DNA of 58,193 nucleotides from Zygnema cylindricum (taxonomy: Eukaryota; Streptophyta; Zygnematophyceae; Zygnematales; Zygnemataceae), in assembly GCA_037447655.1 (NCBI GenBank), contig JBBHKE010001685.1:108008-166200 (forward strand), read 5' to 3'. This document shows positions 12,001 to 25,035 of this stretch, piece after piece. How positions within the stretch are numbered: position 1 is the first letter of the stretch; every line of letters begins with the position of its first letter. The position numbers were made by a program, and so were the translations under genes. Under the pieces are notes generated by a model. That model saw only the letters and a list, made by a program, of their open reading frames with translations. It did not search any database and was not told the origin of the DNA.

Positions 12001-15000
12001 CCCTCTCTTTTCCTTCCCCTCTTTCTATCTTATTCTCTCTTCCTTATCCTCTATCTTCCTTACCTGTAATGCTTTTTTGGTTCCACCTGTCGACTAAATT
12101 TTGTAAGTTGCTTTCCTTACCCTCTATCATCCTTACCCTATCACTTCCTTAACGTCTCTCTTCCTTCCTACCTGTAATGTGTGAATGTTTTTTGGTTCCA
12201 CCTCTAAACCTCGGTGGAAAAGTTCCCTCATTCGTTTCACATTCCCGAGCTCCGCTTCCATTACTCCCCAAGCCTGGGGAGGGAGAGGGGGAGGGGGAGT
12301 GGGTGAGGGGAAAGAGAGAGGGTGGGGGAGAGGGAGAGGGAGAGGGAGAGGGAGAGGGAGAAAGGCCACAAATAACTGGTTAACTCTAACAGCGAAGAAT
12401 GGTGCACAGAGTACAACATGCAGACGACAAAGAACAACACAAAGTACAAAATAAAAAGTTATACTACAAAGACATTACAAAGCACAGAATACAACATTAA
12501 GCACAAAGTACAAACTACAAAGTAAAACACAACAAATGCAGTATAAAGTACAGAATATAAAGCAGAAACTAAGGCAAAATAACAAAAAGTATTAAGTACA
12601 AAGCAATACCACATATCAAGTACAATACAAAGTACAGAATAAGCACAAAATACAAGGCACGACAAACAAAAAGTAGAAAGTACATGGCAGTACCTGCCAG
12701 CACATCGCATCCAATGGGCCTGCCTTTGCTGCACGACGAAAATAACGCCTTGCGAGTCCCCAATTGTGTGCGCTTTTTTCCAATAATGCCCTTGTGTGAA
12801 GAACAACTGCATTTCCCGGTTGAACTCCCTCGGCCCTCACGAGGAGTTCCCGACAACTCGCCCATCTACCTCTCTTTTTCTCCAGTACAGCCCAAGCATG
12901 GAGTCCCACCACCTCAGCCTCGACAACTGTGGACCTCTCCTCTCCCTCTGCCTACATTCCCAAAAAACTCCAAAATCTTACAATTAGAGGAATCCCACCA
13001 GCTCTGCCATGACCACAACCTACATTTGCAAAAAGTAGAGTTGCATATTGAGGGAAGAAAAGCGATATCGATACAAGAACGATCCTCGATATTCCATACA
13101 TTCAAACATACGTGTCTTACCATACAATGCGATAATTAAGTTACTGAAATTGTTAGGGTGCAGAAGCACAACTCCGACCAAAATGTCGGTAAACCATAGC
13201 ATTTCACGTTAAATTCAATGAAATATCAATCTTTAATGTACAAATTATACCTGTGGATAACTTATCGTAAACAGGTATAGTATAAGTGTATAAAATATCG
13301 AGATACATATCGTGTATCACAACAAAATATTTTTGATACACTGCACCGCATATCGTTATTAGCGTCAATGACAATATATTGGTGCCACTAAATTTTATCC
13401 CTCGAACCTAGAATAATGTCAATGACACTAATTGTTTTTTTCTTAATAATTCTTTAAACGGTTCAAAACCAGGCACATCATGTGGAACAGAATTAGAATT
13501 AACAGGAATACTAACCCCACGCTGGTAAGATTCACGGTGTACTATCCTACAATGTGATACACTACAGTCCTGTAGTGTATCAGAAAAAAATATTGTAAGT
13601 TTTGCGATATGATATGTGAATATACCAAAAAGACTCCAGACATTTAGTATTGCAAGAACGCCCCACTACCTCTGGCTCGACCTCTCCTCTTTCTCTAACT
13701 AGATTCTCAAAAAGACTCCAAGAACTTAGTAGTGGAAGAAACGCATTATCTCTGTCTCTACCACTACTCACTCACTAACTTTGCGCCTAACAAGACCAGA
13801 TAAAAGTCAAAAACATACCATGGATATACAAAGACATGAGAAGAAATGACAGAACAAACCACAAAATAAGGCTTACTTACGTTTTTTTTTTTTTTTGTAA
13901 TTCCTGCTAACAATCAGCACCAAGCGAATCAACTGAACACTAAACTTTGCAAAAAAAAAAAACCTTAAACAAAAAATGCTCAAACACTTTCCATCTCTCC
14001 AGCAACGAATCATAAAGAAAATCAAACTTTTTAAACAAAAAGAAGGAAAGACCAAGTTTTCATCTCACATAAAAACCGTACCATTTGACCAATTTTGAGA
14101 GCTTTTTTAAAAAGTCGACTCGCCACGTCCCATTTTCCATCCTGGACTTCCAGAGTCGCCCAGGCTTGTAAAGCTCTCATAAATTGGGCTCCTCCCTCTT
14201 GCCAATATTCAAATGCCCGAATGCTTTGCTCATATCGACTACGTGCATCCACAATATTTCCTGTTTCCTCCCACCACTCTCATTTTTATTTATATTTTTT
14301 CCCTCACAATCCCCTCATATTTATTGTTTATGACCCCCCCCATCAATCCCATTTTTATTCTTTTTCTCTCATTTCAGACCTCCGGCAACCCTTTAAAATC
14401 AAAATTTCCACCTACAATTAAAGACAAAAGGATTGGCAATCTAATCAATGATCTCTATACTGTCCCATGACTCTTATTTTCATCTATTCAGACACGGGCC
14501 CGCAAATATAAAATCAAAATATTCACCAATGGAAATATGAATAATCAGGTACTGGATGTTCTCTATTCCATCCCACCACTCACATTTCCATGTCTATGTC
14601 TCCAAATTCCCAGCTGCCAGTTTCAAATCCAATGGCCAGAAACTGACAAAATTCTTATCGTATAGCCGACAGGAAAATCTCATGGTGCAGATCATGTATC
14701 GCAGGAAAAGGATCGGCGTTGACACCAGTTATCCACTTAAAGCATATTTTAGCTTTTCTTATGGTAGATGCAAAACTATCAGTAAAAATCCAGAATCGGA
14801 ATAGTCCACAATAATTAATTGACAAGGAGTACACCGTGACTCTTTTAAAAAACCCTAAATAAATTAAGACTGTGAGGACCATTTAAGTATTATTAATTTA
14901 ATTTAGGTAGTGATGTGTACCGTAGATTGGCAGTAACCGATGTCTAAACCAATTTGATTAAAACAGCCGGCATTAAAAAAAAATCCCAATGTGGAAATGG

Positions 15001-18000
15001 GATGCGATACTATACACTTTCAATTCGACACAATACCGGATGCGATATATCCCAATTCAAATATTGATTCTACTGATCAATATTGCATTCATATCAATGA
15101 CATGGCAACTGACGTAGAATGACAGGAAGAAAATTGCTGGCTGCAAGCATCGTGACAAGTCACCTATCTGAGTTCAATTCCAGCCTATAGGCGTTTAACA
15201 ACTGATGCCTTGTCCCGTGGTGGTGTGTGTAAAACTGTGAGCTAGAATATTATTGATTAAGAACCACCACTGTAAAAACCTGAAGAAATGCATATAAACA
15301 GTTTCATGTCGAACTGCGCTACAACATACAACAACAATATGCGGTATCAGTTACCGCATCTATCACAACGGAACTACCGAAAGAACCTCATTTCGCATCG
15401 GCGCATCGTATCGACTTCCACCAATGCCCATTGGAAAGTCATATCGGTAAACCGGTCAATCAGATACGATGTTGACACGATACACATCTTTAAATTTAGG
15501 TCCAAATGACGTGGGCAATTAATGACCACGTACATAAATAATGGTATACTGTAATTATAAGCATTATTAACGCTATTTTATGGTCAGAATCCAAAACAAG
15601 TGCTGAAATAGTATTTTTTATCTAATGACAATTCACGGTATATGCTGACTCACCTGTTTTCCGCTCCAGCTGTGCATAATGAACCCATAAACTGGCATTT
15701 AATGGATGCTCCTTCACTAGCTGCCAACAGATTCCATTGCCAAAACCATACCATCAGCAATTGTATTGTAACCACTGAACACTCCCACTTCAAAAACAGC
15801 ATAAATTATTAGAAATGAAATGGCAGAAAAGAAATGATTAGCGATAGAAAGGGATGAAACAGATGGACAAATGAGGTGCATCGCCTAAGCTTAAAAGGTA
15901 TTCAGCCTCGCATGCAAGTGTGGATTGTGTTAGCTACACAGTCTACCAAGATTTGAGTTAATAACACATATAGGTGCCCCTAAATTCTAGACCTTGAACC
16001 TAAAAAGGTATTAAGAACACTATTTGTTAACGCTAAATATTTAAACGGTTCAGAGTCAGCCACGTCATTCGGAACAGAATCATAATTAATAACACTAATA
16101 TAAACCTCACGATAATAATTTCTTTACTCTAATAACGATACATAGCAGCATTTGCTATTGTGCTACAATCATTGGTACAAGTTTTCCATTTGGGTTCAAT
16201 CCACACTAACTCATGTTTTGCACAAGTTAAAATTGCGTAATTCACCTCATAAACCCGAAACTGAAAAATATCGTTCAAAAAAGCATGGACTACTGTAATG
16301 GTAGGGAGAAGTGATTTTTAGTTATGAACAAGCAAACATCTCTCCATGTCCATGTCCATGACATCCATTCCTCTCTCCTTACTCTCTCCTTTCACTCTCT
16401 CTCTCTCGCTCTCATCTTTTCCTTTCCCTCCTCCCTCTACCCTCTCCATACTCAAGCATTCTCTCACCTGTTGTAACAGCTCCCGTGCTTGACTTAAGCC
16501 CTTGCCCCTATGCTTCATCATCTCCCGAGCCTTCTTCAACTGTTTTTCAATTTCAGGTTTACTATTGTCCTCCTTTCTCTTCATCATATATGACGGTACC
16601 CTCAAAGCTTCCCGAGCAAGTTCCAATTCTTGTACTAAAGTGGGTTGTGACATTTGAGAAGGTCTCGGGCTTCGTAAGAGAGAAAGCCGACTACCACTTG
16701 TTGAATCAACATCAACTGTTTCGGAACTACCATAGTTATCCGATTGACTGGAGGTTTCAGAGGTACTAGAGCTTCCGGATGTACTAGAGCTATCGTAGTC
16801 GTAAGAGTTACCATATCTGTTAGTTAAGAAGGTGTTCCCTCCTACTCTGCCCTCGATATCATCCTCTACAATTTGTAAGTCAGAACCCCAATCAACTGAT
16901 GTGACAGTGACACTATTTTCTAAGCTTGCTAGACTTTCATTTGCAACATATGCCTCTATTGGAACATTGTTATCAAAGTACTTCACTGTTCCATTGTCGA
17001 TCTTCACTGATGTAGTTAAATTATCAGGAGGTCTTGACAAGTCCACCAAGGATGACTTGTCATAGATCTCAACTGTCTCTCCCTCCTGGGAAAAATAAGT
17101 TGACGTATGCCCATCAATACCATTCCCAACTTCCATTAGCTCGGTCGGCTCAGTTTCCCTTACTTCAAAATTCGCTTTATTGGCACTAAAGTCTTCTCTG
17201 TTCGAGGACTGATCCGCTATTAATCCATTCCCAGAGTCAACTTTTGCCTCGAATAAGCATTTCTGCTCTGTTCCTGTTGAAATTTGCGTTAAATGTGTTT
17301 TTTTTTTATTCCTAGATTTAGTTCCATGTTGTAAGCAATCATCGAGCTCTTTCCAATATTGAAGATCAACTCCCGGCAAATCCTGCAATATCCTTACCTG
17401 CAAAAAAAAAAACACACACACACACACACACAAACAAAAAAAAAAAACTCTCGCAGAATAGATGTTACCAGAAACCCAAACACGAGACAAAAACAAAAAC
17501 CGCATACCAAAATAAAGCCCATATTCCTGTTCCAGAAATCAACGTCAGATAGAACTCCAACAACTCAAAACCATCATGCCTGAATTCAGTTCCATTCTTT
17601 GCAGAGACCACCGTGAATCTCTATTAGCGTTAATAACACTCATTCAGTGCCGGGTTTCCTTGGCCCCTGAACAAAAAATAGCGTTAATAATACAAATTGT
17701 TTTTTTTCTAAATAGCGGTTGAAAATCGTTCACGTAACTCGAACCTAAATTAGAAACAATAACGCTAAAATAAACCCCACGCTATACATTTCTTAACGAT
17801 AATAGCAATTCACGGTGTCATTTGACATAATCAAAAACTCACTTGTCGACGAAACTCGGCAAATTCTGAGGCACTGATACTCCCATCCTTATTAGAATCC
17901 AGCAACACCATAAGTTCTCTCGCATCTTCTGGAGCATGAGGTGTTTCCATTGCCACCTCAGACATGACGGTATGGACCTCTTCCATGCTGATACTTCCGT

Positions 18001-20994
18001 CTCCGTTAAGATCAAACATAGCAAACATGTGATCCGTATCAGTGTTCTCCTCCTCCTCCCGTCCCCTATCCTCTGATATTTTACCAAGTCTTTCATATCG
18101 AGTACTTGCCATTTCTGTCATAGCCTCCATAATAGTCTTCAGCTGCTTCACCTGCTCTGACCGCCCCATTCCCCACCACCCCCAAACCAAGCAGTCGTAT
18201 CAATCTCATTCCTGTTTATTTCTGCTTTTTCGAATCTCCTTCCCTCCTGCTTTTTCTTAATCCAATTCCTGCTTTCTTTCATTTTCATTCTTGCCTTTTC
18301 TTAACTTCATTCCTGTCGTTTTTCAATCACATTCCTGTCAATTCCTGCCTCCTTTCAAATGCATTCCTACTTTTTTTCAATCTTATTGCTGCCTTTTCCA
18401 ATCTCCTTCGCGTCTTTCTCAAACTCATTTCTGCTTTCCTTCAATTACTAACTGATGATACCGCAACACAGACTGGATTAGTCTGGACCGCAAAAGTTCA
18501 GGTGTCGATTATTTGAGGTTTACACATAATAAGCATAGACCAGAATTATAAAATTCATACAACAGACTTCCATGCACACGCTTTGCTTTTGAGTAAACAA
18601 ACAAGTACCAATGTCTTAAACAAATTTACAATGAAAAATTTGCAAAATCTCGGTTTAGCTGCATCAGACAGATGGTTTATTACCGATATTTTTATTTTTT
18701 TCTATTTCGTGACAAAGATAGTAATGATTCAATCATTAAAACTGTTGCAAAAGGCTATTTTCTCTGCAACAAGCATTTCAAGTTCATTTGCACGCTGCCA
18801 AATGCAACTCTTGCCACCATATCAGCGTGTAATTATCAATTGAATTCTGAAAAACCTGGACTTCAAACGCCGAGAACAAATGCTGAAACAAAATTTCCAG
18901 ACGTGTGCACTCACAAACGGGAACCCTTGCTTCAAATATTTCACTCAGACGACTCACCGTAGCTCATAGGTTTCTCGTGATTCTTGCAATTCTTACAATT
19001 TTTACAGTTTTTGCAGTTTTTACAATTCTTGCAAATCTTACAATTCCTACAATTCTTACACCCACCTGCTCAGGATCGGTGAGACCACTCTTATAAGCGT
19101 TGTGTGCTGCTGCCCCATGTACTGCCAAAGCATCCATTTCTGCTGTCCGTATTTGTAACTCCAAAGTAGGAGTGTTTTTTCCCTCACTCACATGTACAGC
19201 AAGATGCAAACTTTGGTAATTGTTTTTCTTCGGTTTAGCAATATAGTCTTTAAAACGCTCAGGAACTTCCTGCCAAAGCCTGGCAGCAACTTCTCGCACT
19301 AAATAACAAGCTTCTACTCCTCTTGCCTCGTCTTCTTCCGGCAATCCTTTACGTTTAGGTGTAACAACGACTCTGAGCCCTAAAAGATCATAAACCTCAT
19401 GACGACTCCGTCCATCTCTTAGCAGTTTTTTCATCGTGCTATATAAGCTTTTACACCTCCCTCGAACACTCACTCCCTCCAGTAATTCCATTATCTTTTC
19501 ATCTTCCAAAACAGCAGCTTCTAGTTTTCGAGCACATGCCTCCACTGCACTCTCCCCATCCGGCCAATGACCTTGCAACCAATCAGCCATGGATTGGTAC
19601 GATTGTGGAAAAAGTACTCGAAAAGCAGAATCTTCCAGTTCCCACATAAGTGGCCCGGTTCCGAGTGCATGAGCCAAAGGAGCCCAAACCTGCATTGTCT
19701 CCAAAGAAACCATTTGCTGTCGCCATTTCGGCAAGTCTTCCAAATGCCTCATGGTATGCAAACTGACCGCGAGCTCTATAATTATCGCTCGAGGGTCGTG
19801 GAAAGCGAGGCAAAACTGTCGTAAAGCTCGAGCGCTGGAATCGTCCAATCCCTCTGCTCTTTGAGGAGCTTTCCGTACTCTTTGGCTGTCATATAAGACA
19901 CGTGTCACGCCCTCTCCCAACGCAGCCTCCACAGCTCCATGGCTGAGAGCTCCTCTCTCCACCGCATCCCTTACCAGTCCGGCAGCTATGGTCTCAGCAT
20001 CCATCTGCACCACAGTAGTCAAGATAGCATCATGAGCCAATGTTGATAGACAACTCACACAAATAGAAAGAATTTCAAAAACTCAAGGAAAATTCACCGT
20101 ACATACTCGGCAGTAGTAACTCTGTAACTCAGCCACACCACTCCATGAATGAATACACTAACCAGCCCAGACTCAACATTTGTGTAGCGTTTTAGGTGTT
20201 TTAAGACTTATTCTGGTAGTGAAATTTGCACCTAAGATGGATAATCCATTGTGAATTGTGCAATAAAGAATTCATCAAACTCAGCAATCATCAGCTGTCT
20301 AAATTGCAAATTGCAGACAAATTCTTACCCTAAGGTCCGCCAAAGTGGCAGCTACAGCCAGAGCCTTGGCTGTCGGTGAGCACCCTCCTTCCCTGACCAT
20401 GGCTCCCTTCTGCATGGCAGCCATCGCCAGCTTCAAAGCCTGAATCAAAAGACGAGCAGCTTTCCCTCCCTCCGGCAAACGCGGAGCCAAAGCTTCCCAT
20501 GCAGCGAGAAGCTCTGTCACACGGCGTCCTCCTGCACGTTCCAAAGCCACCAATCCTCCGCCAGGCTGACAAGTGTCATCCTGCAATACGCTCAGCCTCT
20601 CTCCTCTCTCCACAGCCTCCTCTTCGCCGAGAGTCTCCTCCCGGTTCCTCACATTGGCCCCTCTGGCGAAAACTATGGAGCCAGAGGAGCCCCTCGGTGA
20701 CGAAGAAGGTAGATGTCGGTCTGAAAGTGTGCCTCTGGAGAAGCACAATACTTGGCCATTGCGGAGAGCAGGCGCAAGGAGTGGCCGCCAATTATGTGAA
20801 GAGGAACCGCCGGTTGTGGCGGACGAACGTACGGATGGGCTGGGCAGGAGGGCGCCATGGACGCAAGCGGGCGGTGACGTGGCCCGCATGGGAAGGGGAA
20901 AGCCAAGGATGCGCCACGTGGCGGATGGACATCCGCAGCCTTTGGGTGGGGATGACAAGATTGTCTTTCTAAAAACCTGAGATCCACGTGGCAT
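9076..20994 (-). CDS. CRSH: Plastid ppGpp synthetase (CRSH/RSH4) with EF-hands fused to HAT/TPR repeats
   Basis: Twelve exons: 20994-20329, 20004-19066, 18151-17843, 17397-16468, 15720-15654, 14260-14069, 12926-12694, 12273-12172, 11736-11626, 11126-11025, 10387-10286, 9279-9076. All phases agree and give about 1318 aa. Residues 1-100 are rich in S, R and P, like a plastid transit peptide. About 150-400 resembles the plant CRSH N-terminal region, with no catalytic HD motif. About 403-522 is the (p)ppGpp synthetase (LLGLRVVV, FKDYIAKPKKNNYQSLH, LELQIRT). EF-hands lie at 582-593 and 620-631 with intact acidic ligands. Exon 4 starts with the usual CRSH tail (GVDLQYWKELDD) and continues in the same frame through a Ser/Thr-rich linker into ARELLQQ. 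Exon 5 continues it as LVKEHPLNASLWVHYAQLE, a good HAT repeat. About 935-1285 carries HAT/TPR-like units as in HCF107 and MBB1, which bind plastid mRNA. By family, it makes (p)ppGpp in chloroplasts under calcium control; a role of the HAT part is inferred. The exon 6/7 junction is least certain. Intron retention after exon 4 would stop at 16318. Confidence 0.85.
9437..9655. mobile_element. Family A TIR element in intron 11
   Basis: Starts TACACCGTAAATCGCTATTT and ends AACAGCGATTCACAGTGTA, an imperfect terminal inverted repeat flanked by TA. About 219 bp, with no coding capacity. It sits in the last intron of the synthetase-HAT gene. Confidence 0.7.
10776..10850. repeat. GGGA purine tract in intron 10
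   Basis: Runs of GGGAGGGA/GGAGGGGG on the plus strand, which are polypyrimidine on the transcribed strand. It lies inside an intron of the minus-strand gene. Short open frames over it are low-complexity artefacts. Confidence 0.9.
11850..12172 (-). repeat. Tandem copies of the exon 8 donor junction in intron 8
   Basis: On the coding strand, the intron following exon 8 repeats a GGTAAGGAAG-type unit many times. Two degenerate copies of the exon 8 end plus its donor (TTACAGGTAAGGAAG) lie at about 11947 and 12062, downstream of the genuine junction at 12172. Each copy keeps a plausible GT donor. Confidence 0.8.
12274..12362. repeat. GA-rich microsatellite next to the exon 8 acceptor
   Basis: GGGAGA iterations on the plus strand form the polypyrimidine tract (coding strand CTCCCT) immediately upstream of the exon 8 acceptor at 12273/12274. 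Confidence 0.85.
12460..12693 (-). repeat. GTAC-type donor-like iterations in intron 7
   Basis: The intron opens GTACTGCC and then carries many loosely repeated TGTACTTTGT-like units on the coding strand, so that donor-like GTACT recurs along about 230 bp. Iterations are degenerate. Confidence 0.65.
13342..13541. mobile_element. Family A TIR element in intron 6
   Basis: Left end TGCACCGCATATCGTTATTA followed by GCGTCAA; right end GATTCACGGTGTA-like. About 200 bp, non-coding, within the synthetase-HAT gene. Confidence 0.6.
13600..13770 (-). repeat. Degenerate copies of the exon 7 acceptor region
   Basis: About 13672-13725 resembles the true acceptor and start of exon 7 (12926-12990). Both share, on the plus strand, GACCTCTCCTCT, then CTC followed by CAAAAA.ACTCCAA. 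A shorter third copy lies near 13625. No intact exon is formed. Confidence 0.6.
15543..15642. mobile_element. Short family A relic in intron 4
   Basis: About 100 bp beginning near GTATACTGTAATTATAAGC and ending ACAATTCACGGTATA, with internal ATTAACGCTATTTTATGG typical of the family. The left end is weak. Confidence 0.45.
17608..17819. mobile_element. Family A TIR element in intron 3
   Basis: Begins ACCACCGTGAATCTCTATTA and ends ATAGCAATTCACGGTGT. The roughly 210-bp element has internal AGCGTTAATAA motifs and no coding capacity. Confidence 0.7.
18205..18450. repeat. Degenerate CT-rich tandem repeat in intron 2
   Basis: Loose 25-35 bp iterations around CATTCCTG plus CTTTTTC occur on the plus strand upstream (in gene sense) of exon 3. 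No other signal is seen. Confidence 0.6.
18966..19066 (-). repeat. Ten-base donor-like tandem array at the start of intron 2
   Basis: On the coding strand, intron 2 opens GTGGGTGTAAGAATTGTAGG and continues as about nine degenerate 10-base units (GTAAGAATTG, GTAAGATTTG, GTAAAAACTG and similar). Several match the donor consensus GTAAGA, so multiple potential U1 sites lie within 100 bases of the chosen exon 2 donor. Confidence 0.85.
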
Positions 20995-21001
20995 CTCAGG
21001 T
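20975..21001 (-). promoter_or_regulatory. Palindrome with a G-box spanning the synthetase start codon
   Basis: Nine-base perfect arms (ACCTGAGAT / ATCTCAGGT) flank a nine-base core containing CACGTG (20985-20990). The chosen ATG (20994-20992) lies inside. As DNA it resembles a G-box bZIP/bHLH site; as RNA it would fold into a hairpin over the start codon. The role is inferred. Confidence 0.6.
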
Positions 21002-21550
21002 GCTTTTGGAAGTTTCAAAAGTTTGCAAAAGTCTCAAAAGTTTCTAAAGGTTTTTGAATTTTTCTGACGTTTTTTTTTTTTTTTTGCTTTCACAAGTTGT
21101 GAAATTTGGCGTCTCTTTTCGCTGTTTGCATTCCTAGTCACAGCTCTCTCCGCTTATCTCTCTTCCATTCTTAAATCGCACTCGTACTGTGCTTCTTCTT
21201 GCCTCTTTTGTCAGTTCTACCCTCAGTTTTCTTCTCACTGTCTTTTTTTCAGTTTTTTTTTTTTTTTGTTTAAATCACCTAGCGCTTCTGCTCGCTTTTC
21301 TCCTCTCCTGTTTCTGTTCTCCCTCATTTTCCTTTCTTAAATTATACCTTATAGTTTGTAACCAACATTATCAATTGTGTTCATCCAAATGGTTTTGAGC
21401 AGTTGCACCTTAATTAGTGGAGGAATCGTAGAACATTCGGAATGCTTGATTCATTAGTTTCTGCTCGTTGTTCCCTCTATTCATTATAGAATTTTGAAAT
21501 TGAACAACGAATAAAGCCAGGGTATTCAGATCAAGTCCACATTTAACACC
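20995..21550. promoter_or_regulatory. Shared divergent promoter region
   Basis: 556 bp separate the start codons of the minus-strand synthetase-HAT gene and plus-strand TADA. The region has poly(T) tracts near 21069-21085 and 21250-21268 and CT-rich stretches common near plant transcription starts. No TATA box could be assigned with confidence. Confidence 0.6.
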
Positions 21551-24449
<2,899 letters not shown>

Positions 24450-24469
24450 AATGCGATCGGGTATCTAAT

Positions 24470-25035
24470 AGAAGAGGGGGGAGAGGAAGAGAAGGAGGTG
24501 GAAGGGAAGAGGACATTCTTTGTGAGGTAGAATGGGATTCGGTATTTAATGAAGGATCGACGAGGAGAAGAGGAGGAGGGTGAGGAGGAGGAGGAGGTGG
24601 GGGACGAGGAGGAGGTGGGGGACGAGGAGGAGGTTGAGGAGGAAAAGACGACTTCCTTTGTTGAAGAATACAGAGGTAGCAGGAAAGGCTTACACATTTT
24701 AAAACCTGTAAGGAAAAACTAGGTGTAGCCAATAACCAAGCTCCAGAACCAAGGACCCCGCAAGAGAAAGAGGAAATGGAGGAAGATGAAACGGAGAAAG
24801 AGGAAATGGAGAAAGAGGAAATGGAGGAAGGGGAAACGGAGGAAGAGAAACGGAGGAAGAGGAGACGGAGACGGAGGAAGAGGAAACGGAGGAAGAGGAA
24901 ACAGAGAGAGGAAACGGAGGAAGGGGAAACGGAGGAAGGGGAAACGGAGGAAGAGAAACGGAGGAAGAGAAACGGAGGAAGAGGAGATGGAGGAAGGGTA
25001 AATGGAGAAAGAGGAAACAGAGGAAGAGGAAACGT
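24470..25035. repeat. GA-rich minisatellite downstream of TADA
   Basis: GAGGAAGAGGAAACGGAGG-like units are repeated with variation, especially 24775-25030. Open frames of Glu/Lys/Arg on one strand and Phe/Leu/Pro/Ser on the other are by-products of the repeat. It lies just after the TADA stop and may overlap its 3' UTR. Confidence 0.9.

Noticed and set aside
14069-14082. Exon 6 donor at GTACGG (exon end 14082)
   Set aside because: It gives the wrong phase for the exon 7 acceptor at 12926; the donor GTGAGA (exon end 14069) keeps the frame, although it lengthens the spacing between HAT units to 42 residues.
16318-17397. Treating the synthetase and the HAT array as two separate neighbouring genes
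   Set aside because: No start codon or promoter is evident before the HAT exons, and one open exon carries both the CRSH tail and the first HAT helix with compatible splice phases on each side.
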